The notes beneath the pieces were generated by a model. It made no database searches and was not told where the DNA came from. It saw nothing but the letters and a program-made list of their open reading frames with translations. From an uncultured Ruminococcus sp. (lineage in GTDB: Bacteria; Bacillota; Clostridia; Oscillospirales; Ruminococcaceae), in NCBI GenBank assembly GCA_947175005.1, contig CAMWLD010000019.1, positions 1 through 15,369 of the forward strand: a stretch of DNA of 15,369 bases. Reading direction: 5' to 3'. Every line of letters begins with the position of its first letter. Position 1 is the first letter of the stretch. Position numbers and translations under genes: made by a program. Positions 7,182 to 13,515 of this stretch are shown here, piece after piece.

Positions 7182-7210
7182 ATTATATCATTGATCCCTT
7201 AAAATGTCAA
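7182..7210 (-). promoter_or_regulatory. Consensus sigma-A promoter for the licheninase gene
   Basis: TTGACA (7210-7205) and TATAAT (7187-7182) with a 17-bp spacer, giving a predicted start about 18 nt before the ATG with GGAGG in between. A perfect core promoter implies strong or repressor-limited expression. I see no clear operator overlapping it. Confidence 0.85.
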
Positions 7211-7265
7211 TCAGAATTTTGTCATAACCTGCACTATTTTTACCTTTTTTAAGCACAGCGTCAGA

Positions 7266-8012
7266 TCATGGCTTTTTCCCGAAATTCGACCGATAATATT
7301 TCGCCCTGAACTCCCTCGGAGTCATACCCGTGTATTTTTTGAATGTATTTATAAAATGACTGTTGGAGGAAAACGCCAGATAATTTCCTATATCCGTAGG
7401 AGAATAATCGGAAAACCTTAACATATTCTGCGCCGTTTCCACCCTCTTCACCGCCGTGTAAACGCTTATGGTAACTCCCACCTCCTTATGAAAAAGCCTC
7501 GATAAATAAGAGGGAGAAAGCCCCACCGAATCCGCAATATCCTCCACCGATATTTTATCATGCAGATTATCGTAAATATAGTCCATGGTCATTATAACAG
7601 GCTTTGAGTAAATATTTTCATGAGCTATCCTGTTCATATGCTCCGTAAAATCCAGAACAGCCTCCCTGTGCAAAGCGTGGATCTGCTCTTCGCTTGCCGC
7701 CTTGTCCATTTTCATAATGTACAGGTCACTAAGGGTGTAAGCGGTCTCCATTTCCATTCCGCCCTCCACGCAGAAACGGGTAATAAGAGCAATAGTCACC
7801 ACAAAATGATATTTCAGATTCCGCAGCGTGTCCTCCGAAAGCTCTCCGCTCCCCTCCCCCGCCAAAGGGGTCATCAGCCGCAGCACACTCTCTGAATCCC
7901 CGCTTCGGACACATTCGTAAAATTCAAATTCCTTTTCAAAGGGCGAATGGCGGAAATTATATTCGCGGTTCAGAAAAGATTTATAAGTAAGCTCTTTATT
8001 TGATAAAGCCAT
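7266..8012 (-). CDS. AraC-family transcriptional regulator
   Basis: The 248-residue protein ends in the double helix-turn-helix DNA-binding domain of the AraC family: HTH1 at about 155-176 (ISVEDIADSVGLSPSYLSRLF) and HTH2 at about 204-226, then the family signature SHFINTFKKYTGMTPREFR (218-236). The N-terminal 135 residues are mostly helical and charged and show no cupin sugar-binding fold, so the effector is unclear. ATG at 8012-8010 has AAAGGAG 7 nt upstream. It sits between the licheninase gene (107 bp downstream, same strand) and a nucleotidyltransferase gene (46 bp upstream, same strand). Its position makes it the likely regulator of the glucanase and binding-protein genes; this is inference from context. 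Confidence 0.92.
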   Translation of the reverse strand: MALSNKELTYKSFLNREYNFRHSPFEKEFEFYECVRSGDSESVLRLMTPLAGEGSGELSEDTLRNLKYHFVVTIALITRFCVEGGMEMETAYTLSDLYIMKMDKAASEEQIHALHREAVLDFTEHMNRIAHENIYSKPVIMTMDYIYDNLHDKISVEDIADSVGLSPSYLSRLFHKEVGVTISVYTAVKRVETAQNMLRFSDYSPTDIGNYLAFSSNSHFINTFKKYTGMTPREFRAKYYRSNFGKKP

Positions 8013-8058
8013 GAAAAACTCCTTTCAATAAAGTCCAAAAAATTTGCCGACCTGAGAT

Positions 8059-8658
8059 TTATTCTGTTAATTCTTCAAAACATCTTCTGCAAGAAGCTAT
8101 CATCTCACACAGTTCCGAATCGGGAGGAGAATTATTTTCCATCCACTTTAAACATTCTTCAAGAATTTCTGGTTCGGATAAACCGTCGGTCCGAACTCCT
8201 TTTAATCTTCGTGCCATACGCATAATATCCCCCATACAATCCGCCCCTCTGACAAAATGCTTCAGATCGGCCGTCCAGACCTTAATTGTATGACACAGCA
8301 GATCATTTTCTATCATGCTTTTTGTAACAGTTTCACAGTGCGGCTCAGCAATACAATCCAGATCTGCTATTAAAAACGGATCATTTGCGTCTATCGCAAT
8401 AGATACAATATAGTTATCCGGCATAAGGCTGGGCGCATAATCACTGTAAACGATATTAAGCTTAACTTTAAGCAGCTCTGTGACCTCAAGCATAAATCTT
8501 CCGTTATCATACCCCGATACATCAACAAGAATATCAATATCGGACAACTCGTCCGCTCTGCCTGTGGAAAGACTTCCGCACAGTTCACAGGATCTTACCA
8601 TTGGAAGTTCATTTAATATCCCCATTATTTCCCGAGCGGAATTCATCAAATTTTTCAT
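8059..8658 (-). CDS. Small nucleotidyltransferase-fold protein
   Basis: The 199-residue product carries the polymerase-beta-type nucleotidyltransferase motif CGSLSTGRADELSDIDILV (27-45), i.e. G-S-x10-D-x-D with G28, S29, D40 and D42. Such proteins include antibiotic nucleotidyltransferases, MNT-type antitoxins and many of unknown substrate; nothing here picks one, and no HEPN partner is adjacent. The reading frame is open up to 8832, but the ATG at 8658-8656 (MKNLMNSARE) is chosen because GAAAGGA stands just upstream and a promoter lies between 8699 and 8727, inside the longer frame. DNA is more AT-rich and less codon-biased than the glucan genes around it. The AraC gene follows after 46 bp without a visible terminator, so the two may be co-transcribed. 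Confidence 0.82.
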   Translation of the reverse strand: MKNLMNSAREIMGILNELPMVRSCELCGSLSTGRADELSDIDILVDVSGYDNGRFMLEVTELLKVKLNIVYSDYAPSLMPDNYIVSIAIDANDPFLIADLDCIAEPHCETVTKSMIENDLLCHTIKVWTADLKHFVRGADCMGDIMRMARRLKGVRTDGLSEPEILEECLKWMENNSPPDSELCEMIASCRRCFEELTE

Positions 8659-8698
8659 ATTTATTCCTTTCTCATCACTTTGATATTTCCTAAAATAA

Positions 8699-8727
8699 AT
8701 TATATCACACTTCCCCAAAAAATGCAA
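8699..8727 (-). promoter_or_regulatory. Promoter of the nucleotidyltransferase gene
   Basis: TATAAT (8704-8699) with a 17-bp spacer to TTGCAT (8727-8722), a half-match to the -35 consensus. It lies 40 nt before the chosen ATG and inside the longer open frame, which supports the shorter start. Confidence 0.6.
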
Positions 8728-8735
8728 CACTTTTA

Positions 8736-8763
8736 TGATATAAAAGACAAATTTTTGATATAA
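8736..8763. promoter_or_regulatory. Paired direct repeats, candidate AraC-type operator
   Basis: TGATATAA occurs at 8736-8743 and again at 8756-8763, exactly 20 bp apart, with similar T-rich flanks. Direct repeats about two helical turns apart are the usual site type for AraC-family activators. They lie in the divergent region, upstream of the weak promoter area of the solute-binding-protein gene and next to the nucleotidyltransferase promoter. Binding by the neighbouring regulator is inferred. Confidence 0.4.
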
Positions 8764-8767
8764 TTTT

Positions 8768-8796
8768 CTTTTGGGAAATGGTAAAGTATATATAAC
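8768..8796 (+). promoter_or_regulatory. Weak promoter region of the solute-binding-protein gene
   Basis: A -10-like TATAAC (8791-8796), overlapping TATATA, lies about 62 nt before the ATG. The -35 position (CTTTTG at 8768-8773) is poor, as expected for an activator-dependent promoter. A perfect TATAAT at 8759-8764 also lacks a -35 box and overlaps the direct repeat. Confidence 0.3.
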
Positions 8797-8857
8797 GAAG
8801 CACATAGAGCGAAAAAAACGAACCAAATTCATTAAATATTTTTAGGAGGAGATTCAT

Positions 8858-10282
8858 ATGAAAAAATTCAACAGACTTATTGCAGCAGCGGCAGCCCTCA
8901 GCATTACAGCAAGCTTTACTGCCTGCGGAGAGACAGGAGACAGCGGAAACGTAAACAACTCGTCCACCGAGACCTCTGCGGTTTCCACCGCTCCCAAGGA
9001 GCTGAACGAGGAGGATAAAGCCATGGTCGAGCAGATCGACGTTGGCGACGCCGAGAAGCTGGAGAACGGCACCGTAAAGTGGCTTTCCTGGTATGACATC
9101 AACCCCGCCGACGGCAAGCCCAAGCTTGCAGCCTTAGAGCTTTTCGAGAACAACTACGGCGGCAAGATCGAGTATATCCCCACCACCTGGGACACCCGCT
9201 TCTCCGACCTTTCCACACAGGTTCTCGGCGGTACATCACCCGACATCTTCCCCGGTCAGGAGGGCGACACCTACCCCGCAAAGGTAATTTCGGGAATGTT
9301 CGACCCCTGGGACGATTACCTTGATTTCAATGACAGTTCCCTTTGGACCGAGGGTCCCAAGAGACTTTCCGATGTACATATGCTTGGCGGCAAGCACTAT
9401 CTTGTAGCCACCGCCACCGACTCCAAGTGCATAATGATCTACAATAAAAAGACCATTGAGGAAAACGGCCTGCCAAACCCTGCCGAGCTTCTTGAAAAGG
9501 GCGAATGGACCTGGGACGCATTTAAGGATATGTGCCTCAATTACTGCGACCGTGAAAACGACAAATTCGCCTACGACAGCTGGTATTTTGAAACCAACTT
9601 CCTGCTTACCACCGGCGTTGCACCCATATCCTCCGAAAACGGAGTTATCAAGAGCAACCTTACATCTCCCGAGATCGAGCGTGCAGAAAACTTCATGTAC
9701 GATCTGAAGAAATACGACCTGCCTCTGCCCAAGGCCGAGTTTGACTGGGTAGAGCAGCCTCACAGAATCAGCGAGGGCAAGACCCTGTTCTATCCTATCG
9801 GCACATGGGCTTTGTGGGAAGCAGACCTTTCCGCATACGGCGAGCAGGGCGATATAATGTTCGTTCCCATGCCCCGCGACCCGAAAGCAGATAACTACTA
9901 TCTCCCCGCCAGCATGGACGCATATGTTCTCTGCAAGAGCGCAGGCAACCCCGAGGGTGCAGCAGCCTTTATGAAGTGCAAGCTCATTGCCGCAAAGGAT
10001 GAAAACGCCCTTGCCCTTGAGGAAAAGCAGTACCGTGAGGATTACGGCTGGACAGATGAAATGGTAGAAATGTGGTATAAAGTAAGAGAGCTTACCGACG
10101 CCAACCCCGTAATAAATATCCATGCAGGTCTCCCCACAGATGTTGCCAACATAGTTGACGACGGCGTTAAGCAGGCCTCCTTCAACGGCACCGACTGGTC
10201 AGTTACCAGAGATAATATGAACGACCTTGTAAACACCACCATTGACGAGCTGAACACCCAGATCGCGGAAAATTTCTCCTGA
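8858..10282 (+). CDS. ABC-transporter sugar-binding lipoprotein, permease not nearby
   Basis: This 474-residue protein resembles the family 1 extracellular solute-binding proteins that deliver oligosaccharides to CUT1-type ABC importers. It has a signal peptide and lipobox-like FTAC (Cys23), a Gly/Ser/Thr-rich linker to about residue 45, then a typical binding-protein start (VKWLSWYDINP; VLGGTSPDIFPGQEGD) and later GKTLFYPIGTWALWEADLS. AGGAGG stands 8 nt before ATG 8858. Codon use is strongly biased (AAG for Lys, GAC, GGC and ACC early in the gene), suggesting heavy expression. The next gene is a GH5 glucanase on the same strand; no permease or ATPase gene follows. Substrate is inferred as beta-gluco-oligosaccharide from the GH16 and GH5 neighbours. 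Confidence 0.92.
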   Translation: MKKFNRLIAAAAALSITASFTACGETGDSGNVNNSSTETSAVSTAPKELNEEDKAMVEQIDVGDAEKLENGTVKWLSWYDINPADGKPKLAALELFENNYGGKIEYIPTTWDTRFSDLSTQVLGGTSPDIFPGQEGDTYPAKVISGMFDPWDDYLDFNDSSLWTEGPKRLSDVHMLGGKHYLVATATDSKCIMIYNKKTIEENGLPNPAELLEKGEWTWDAFKDMCLNYCDRENDKFAYDSWYFETNFLLTTGVAPISSENGVIKSNLTSPEIERAENFMYDLKKYDLPLPKAEFDWVEQPHRISEGKTLFYPIGTWALWEADLSAYGEQGDIMFVPMPRDPKADNYYLPASMDAYVLCKSAGNPEGAAAFMKCKLIAAKDENALALEEKQYREDYGWTDEMVEMWYKVRELTDANPVINIHAGLPTDVANIVDDGVKQASFNGTDWSVTRDNMNDLVNTTIDELNTQIAENFS

Positions 10283-10301
10283 TAATTTAAATAAACCTTA
10301 C

Positions 10302-10337
10302 AGTGTGTTTCCTCCCTCCGCGCGGGGGAGGAACACT
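10302..10337 (+). other. GC-rich stem-loop between the binding-protein and GH5 genes
   Basis: GTGTTTCCTCCC pairs with GGGGAGGAACAC (one bulged T) around a short GC loop. No T-run follows. Such intercistronic hairpins after binding-protein genes commonly protect the upstream mRNA and lower expression of the downstream gene. That role is inferred. Confidence 0.65.
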
Positions 10338-10387
10338 CCCTATATTACAATATCACAAGCATTTCCCGAAAAAAGGAGTAATGACAA

Positions 10388-11338
10388 ATGAAAAAATTTA
10401 TCGGCTACGAAAAGGGCGTGAACCTTGGCGGCTGGCTTTCCCAGTGCTGTCATACAAAGAAGCATTACGACAGCTTTATCACCGAGGAGGATATTAAAAA
10501 AGCAGCCTCCTTCGGCATTGACCATGTCCGCCTGCCCATTGACTATAATCTTGTTGAGGATTCAAACGGCGCACCTGTCGAAGAGGGTTACAAATATATC
10601 GACTCCGCCCTTGAATGGTGCGGAAAATACGGGCTTAACGTTGTCCTTGACCTGCATAAGACCGCAGGATATTCCTTTGACAAGGGAGAAAACGAAAACG
10701 GCTTTTTTGAGGACGAGGGATTGCAGCAGCGGTTCGTCTCCCTTTGGGAAAAGCTCGCAAAGCGCTATGGCAAATACTCCGACCGTGCAGTGTTTGAGCT
10801 GCTGAACGAGGTCACCGAACCGAAATACAGTGACACCTGGAACAGCCTTATTTATAAAGCCATAGAAAAAATACGCGTCCATGCCCCCGAAATCACCGTA
10901 ATCACCGGCGGCTATTGGCAGAACAGCCCCGACGCCCTGCCGGATATAGCAAAGCCCTATGACGATAAAGTGGTGCTCTGCTTCCATTGCTACGACCCCT
11001 TGAAATTCACTCACCAGGGTGCGCCATGGGTAGACGGTATGGACGTAAATTTCCGTATGGCATTCCCCGAAAATGAAATAAACACCGCTTTCTTTGAGCA
11101 AAGGTTCACCGCCGCCCTTAAAACCGCCGAGAAATATGACGCTCCCCTTTACTGCGGCGAGTACGGTGTAATAGACAGAGCAGACCCCAAGGACGTGCTT
11201 GAGTGGTATAAAGCAATAAACGCCGCATTCCTTAAATACGGCATATCCCGCTGCGCCTGGAACTTTAAAGAAAAGGACTTCGGCATATCCGATGAATGGG
11301 CAGCTCCCGTTATAGACGAGCTTGTTAAATATCTTTAA
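10388..11338 (+). CDS. Cytoplasmic GH5 endo-beta-glucanase or cellodextrinase
   Basis: The 316-residue product is a compact glycoside hydrolase family 5 domain with no signal peptide, so it should act inside the cell on imported beta-glucan oligosaccharides. Visible family features: GVNLGGWLSQ (10-19), the DHVRLPIDY strand (45-53), VVLDLHKTAGYSF (85-97), the acid/base pair NE at 140-141 (FELLNEVTE), FHCYDPLKFTHQG (199-211) and the nucleophile E258 in YCGEYGV. The ATG at 10388 follows AAGGAG by about 9 nt; an overlapping ATG at 10381 is out of frame. It is 105 bp downstream of the binding-protein gene, across a stem-loop, and is probably co-transcribed. The subfamily and exact substrate cannot be set by eye. 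Confidence 0.93.
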   Translation: MKKFIGYEKGVNLGGWLSQCCHTKKHYDSFITEEDIKKAASFGIDHVRLPIDYNLVEDSNGAPVEEGYKYIDSALEWCGKYGLNVVLDLHKTAGYSFDKGENENGFFEDEGLQQRFVSLWEKLAKRYGKYSDRAVFELLNEVTEPKYSDTWNSLIYKAIEKIRVHAPEITVITGGYWQNSPDALPDIAKPYDDKVVLCFHCYDPLKFTHQGAPWVDGMDVNFRMAFPENEINTAFFEQRFTAALKTAEKYDAPLYCGEYGVIDRADPKDVLEWYKAINAAFLKYGISRCAWNFKEKDFGISDEWAAPVIDELVKYL

Positions 11339-11409
11339 TAATTCTTTATTAAATGCTAATTTTCTTAAATTTTTCATCAAGGGTTTAACCTCCTAAAAAT
11401 AAACCCTAA

Positions 11410-11448
11410 AAAATGCGCCTGCCCTTTTTTAAGGGGTAAGCGCATTTT
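11410..11448. terminator. Bidirectional terminator between GH5 and ABC genes
   Basis: AAAATGCGC (11410-11418) pairs with GCGCATTTT (11440-11448), with an inner CCC/GGG pairing. On the plus strand the stem ends in TTTT, and on the minus strand it runs into TTTTTT. It lies between convergent genes and can serve both. Confidence 0.8.
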
Positions 11449-11468
11449 CATATTCTCCCTATACAAAT

Positions 11469-11502
11469 CTCTAGCCTCTAGCTTCTAACCTCTGGCTTCT
11501 AG
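11469..11502. repeat. 7-bp tandem repeat overlapping an ABC gene's stop codon
   Basis: Nearly five units of YTCTRRC: CTCTAGC, CTCTAGC, TTCTAAC, CTCTGGC, TTCTAG. The last unit contains the TAG stop (11501-11499) of the minus-strand ABC gene. It is a small degenerate minisatellite. Confidence 0.7.
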
Positions 11503-13397
11503 ACGAACAACTCTCCCGCCGTGTCCTTGTAATACTCCGCCTGCGCCCCCCAAAGCTTCGCATAGACCCCGCCTTTTAAAACAAGCACGTCATGGCTGCC
11601 CCGCTCTACGATCTGCCCCTTGTCAAGAACGGTAATGTCGTCGCAGAAACGGCAGGAGGAAAGCCTGTGGGAAATGTAAATAGCCGTCCTCGTACCCACG
11701 ATCGAGTTGAATTTCGTGTAAATGTCATATTCGGAAACAGGGTCAAGCGCCGCAGTCGGCTCGTCCAGCACAATAAACGGCGCACCCTTGTAAACCGCCC
11801 TTGCAAGGCAAAGCTTCTGCGCCTCTCCCCCGGAAATTTCCACACCCTTTTCGGAAAAATCCTTGTAAAGCACCGTGTCAATCCCGTCGGACATCTCGTC
11901 CAGCCTGTCGGAAAACCCCGCACGTCTGACGCATTCCTCCACAGTCTCCCTGTCATACTCCGTGTCCGCCGCCACATTCTCCGCTATCGAAAAGGAGAAC
12001 AGCGCCGAATCCTGAAATACCACCGAAAACAGTTCCATATATTCCTTTATGCTGTATTTCTTTATGTCAATGCCGTTTAGAGTGATCACACCCTCGGTCG
12101 GGTCGTACAGCCTGCAAAGCAGTTTTATAAGAGTGGATTTTCCCGAACCGTTTCGCCCCACCAGCGCCATTTTCTCCCCTATCCTCCATTTAAGGTTAAT
12201 GTCCTTTAAAATAAGCTCCTCCGTCCCCGGATACTTGAAATAAACGTGCCTGAACTCAAATTCATACTCGTTGTCGTCACGCTTTTCCGTAGGTATAGTC
12301 CCCTTGTAATTGTCGTCGGGAATGTCCAGAAAGTCGAATACCTCCTTGCAGAAGTTCGACCTTACCAGCATTTGCGAAATGCTGCCTGTAAAATCCATTA
12401 TCCCATCTCTGATTTGAGCAAAATACATCACAAACGCCACTATATCCCCCGGGGTCATCATACCGCTTGCAGCTCTTAGGAACGCAAAGCCGTATATCAG
12501 AACATTCAGCATAAGAACTACTGCGCCGTCCAGAGCGAGCACAGGGTATATCTTCCGCAGCAGTTCCTCCTCCTTGTTAATGAATACGCTGTTAGCTTTT
12601 GTAAGCATCTCATGCATAAGCTCCTGCTCGCCGTAAATACGTATCTCCTTGCCGCTGCGGTAGTTGTAAAGCGCCCTCGAAAGCACCGAGCCTCCCACTC
12701 TCTGCGCCTCATGCACTCCCTCATCCGCCAGTGCGTCATGATCGTATCTCACCAGCGTCGGAACTATAACAAGGCTTGTTATAGAAATAAGCCCCGCCGC
12801 CAGCAGCAGCACCGAAACAAATCCCCAAGGGGACTGTATAAACCCCATAAATCCCGTCGTAACCGTCCGCTCCGTAAAAACAATAGGGAAAATGAGAACT
12901 ATTCCCATAACCGCTCCAAACAGGGTTTTGGCAGCATAGGAGAGAAACCCCGGCATGCTTCCGATTCCGTAGCCCGTAAGATAATTTTCCGCATTCTGAT
13001 ATTTATGCTTTGTGTCGGGGCTTTCCGCCTTGTCGTAATCCATTGTCAGAACCTTTTCCCAAAGCCGCTTCAGGGACATAGTGTCATAGGTAAATTTATG
13101 AGCATTCTTGTGAACGGAAATTATCTGATCCGTTATCCCCGCCAGAAGCGTAATGCCGCATACAACAGCCGCCCTTAAAAGCAGCTCGGAAACAGGTCTT
13201 GCAGCCGCTATCCCGTCAATGACAAGGCTCGACAGATATATCCCCGCAAACGTCCTTATGACCTCGGGAAAATACTTTACCGCCGTTCTGAATATGCTTC
13301 CCCTGTCGCAAGACTCGATAAATTCAATACTGCGCTTTACTATCCTTATTTTTTCCTTAAAGGAAAGCCCGCCATTTTCTTCCTTTGACTTTTTCAT
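11499..13397 (-). CDS. ABC exporter half-transporter (membrane domain plus ATPase)
   Basis: The 632-residue protein joins an exporter-type membrane domain (hydrophobic segments at about 45-62, 74-92, 150-175, 190-213, 285-309 and 314-330) to a nucleotide-binding domain (about 380-620). All ATPase motifs are intact: Walker A GRNGSGKS (414-421), Q462, signature ISGGE (521-525), Walker B IVLDE (542-546, catalytic E546) and H577. The ATG at 13397 has GGAGG 7 nt upstream. The upstream gene encodes a similar protein, so the pair most likely forms a heterodimeric exporter. The cargo (drug, peptide or lipid) is not evident: there is no peptidase domain and no precursor-peptide gene in the window. The C-terminal tail (EYYKDTAGELFV) runs into a 7-bp tandem repeat at the stop codon. 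Confidence 0.93.
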   Translation of the reverse strand: MKKSKEENGGLSFKEKIRIVKRSIEFIESCDRGSIFRTAVKYFPEVIRTFAGIYLSSLVIDGIAAARPVSELLLRAAVVCGITLLAGITDQIISVHKNAHKFTYDTMSLKRLWEKVLTMDYDKAESPDTKHKYQNAENYLTGYGIGSMPGFLSYAAKTLFGAVMGIVLIFPIVFTERTVTTGFMGFIQSPWGFVSVLLLAAGLISITSLVIVPTLVRYDHDALADEGVHEAQRVGGSVLSRALYNYRSGKEIRIYGEQELMHEMLTKANSVFINKEEELLRKIYPVLALDGAVVLMLNVLIYGFAFLRAASGMMTPGDIVAFVMYFAQIRDGIMDFTGSISQMLVRSNFCKEVFDFLDIPDDNYKGTIPTEKRDDNEYEFEFRHVYFKYPGTEELILKDINLKWRIGEKMALVGRNGSGKSTLIKLLCRLYDPTEGVITLNGIDIKKYSIKEYMELFSVVFQDSALFSFSIAENVAADTEYDRETVEECVRRAGFSDRLDEMSDGIDTVLYKDFSEKGVEISGGEAQKLCLARAVYKGAPFIVLDEPTAALDPVSEYDIYTKFNSIVGTRTAIYISHRLSSCRFCDDITVLDKGQIVERGSHDVLVLKGGVYAKLWGAQAEYYKDTAGELFV

Positions 13398-13426
13398 ATT
13401 CCCGCCTCCTCTGTCGGTTTTTCATC
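13394..13426. repeat. Direct repeat, copy next to the downstream ABC gene
   Basis: Matches 13483-13515 with only four mismatches in 33 bp. Read on the minus strand it would encode DEKPTEEAGI-stop, against DEKLAEEAGI-stop for the tail of the upstream ABC gene, so it looks like a relic of that coding end. It now supplies the ribosome binding site and the ATGA start region of the downstream ABC gene. Confidence 0.75.
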
Positions 13427-13435
13427 GCTGCGCAT

Positions 13436-13471
13436 AGAATTTCTCCCCGCCGCAGGCGGGCGGGAAATTTG
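13436..13471. repeat. GC-rich palindrome between the ABC genes
   Basis: AATTTC and CCCGCC arms pair with GGCGGG and GAAATT around a 3-nt loop, with a small internal mismatch. No T-run follows. The form (short, GC-rich, intergenic, flanked by a direct repeat) resembles REP-like dispersed palindromes; copy number elsewhere cannot be judged from this window. Confidence 0.6.
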
Positions 13472-13482
13472 TTTTAATTCTC

Positions 13483-13515
13483 TCATATTCCCGCCTCCTC
13501 TGCAAGCTTTTCATC
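13483..13515. repeat. Direct repeat, copy at the 3' end of the upstream ABC gene
   Basis: Contains the last codons and the TGA stop of the upstream ABC gene. It pairs with the copy at 13394-13426, 89 bp away. Confidence 0.75.

Noticed and set aside
8659..8832. Longer start for the nucleotidyltransferase
   Set aside because: The extension lacks a ribosome binding site and spans a promoter, whereas the ATG at 8658 has a good site.
9236..10123. 295-codon open frame on the minus strand
   Set aside because: Antisense to the binding-protein gene, which has a signal peptide, an excellent ribosome binding site and family features; the shadow product has none.
10562..11380. 272-codon open frame on the minus strand
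   Set aside because: Antisense to the GH5 gene with its intact catalytic residues; no ribosome binding site or recognisable domain.
11410..11502. Possible CRISPR-like array
   Set aside because: The repeats are 7 bp with no spacers and no cas genes are present. It is a small tandem repeat next to a terminator.
12612..13178. 188-codon open frame on the plus strand
   Set aside because: Antisense to the ABC exporter membrane domain; the product is Arg/His/Asn-rich and unlike a real protein.
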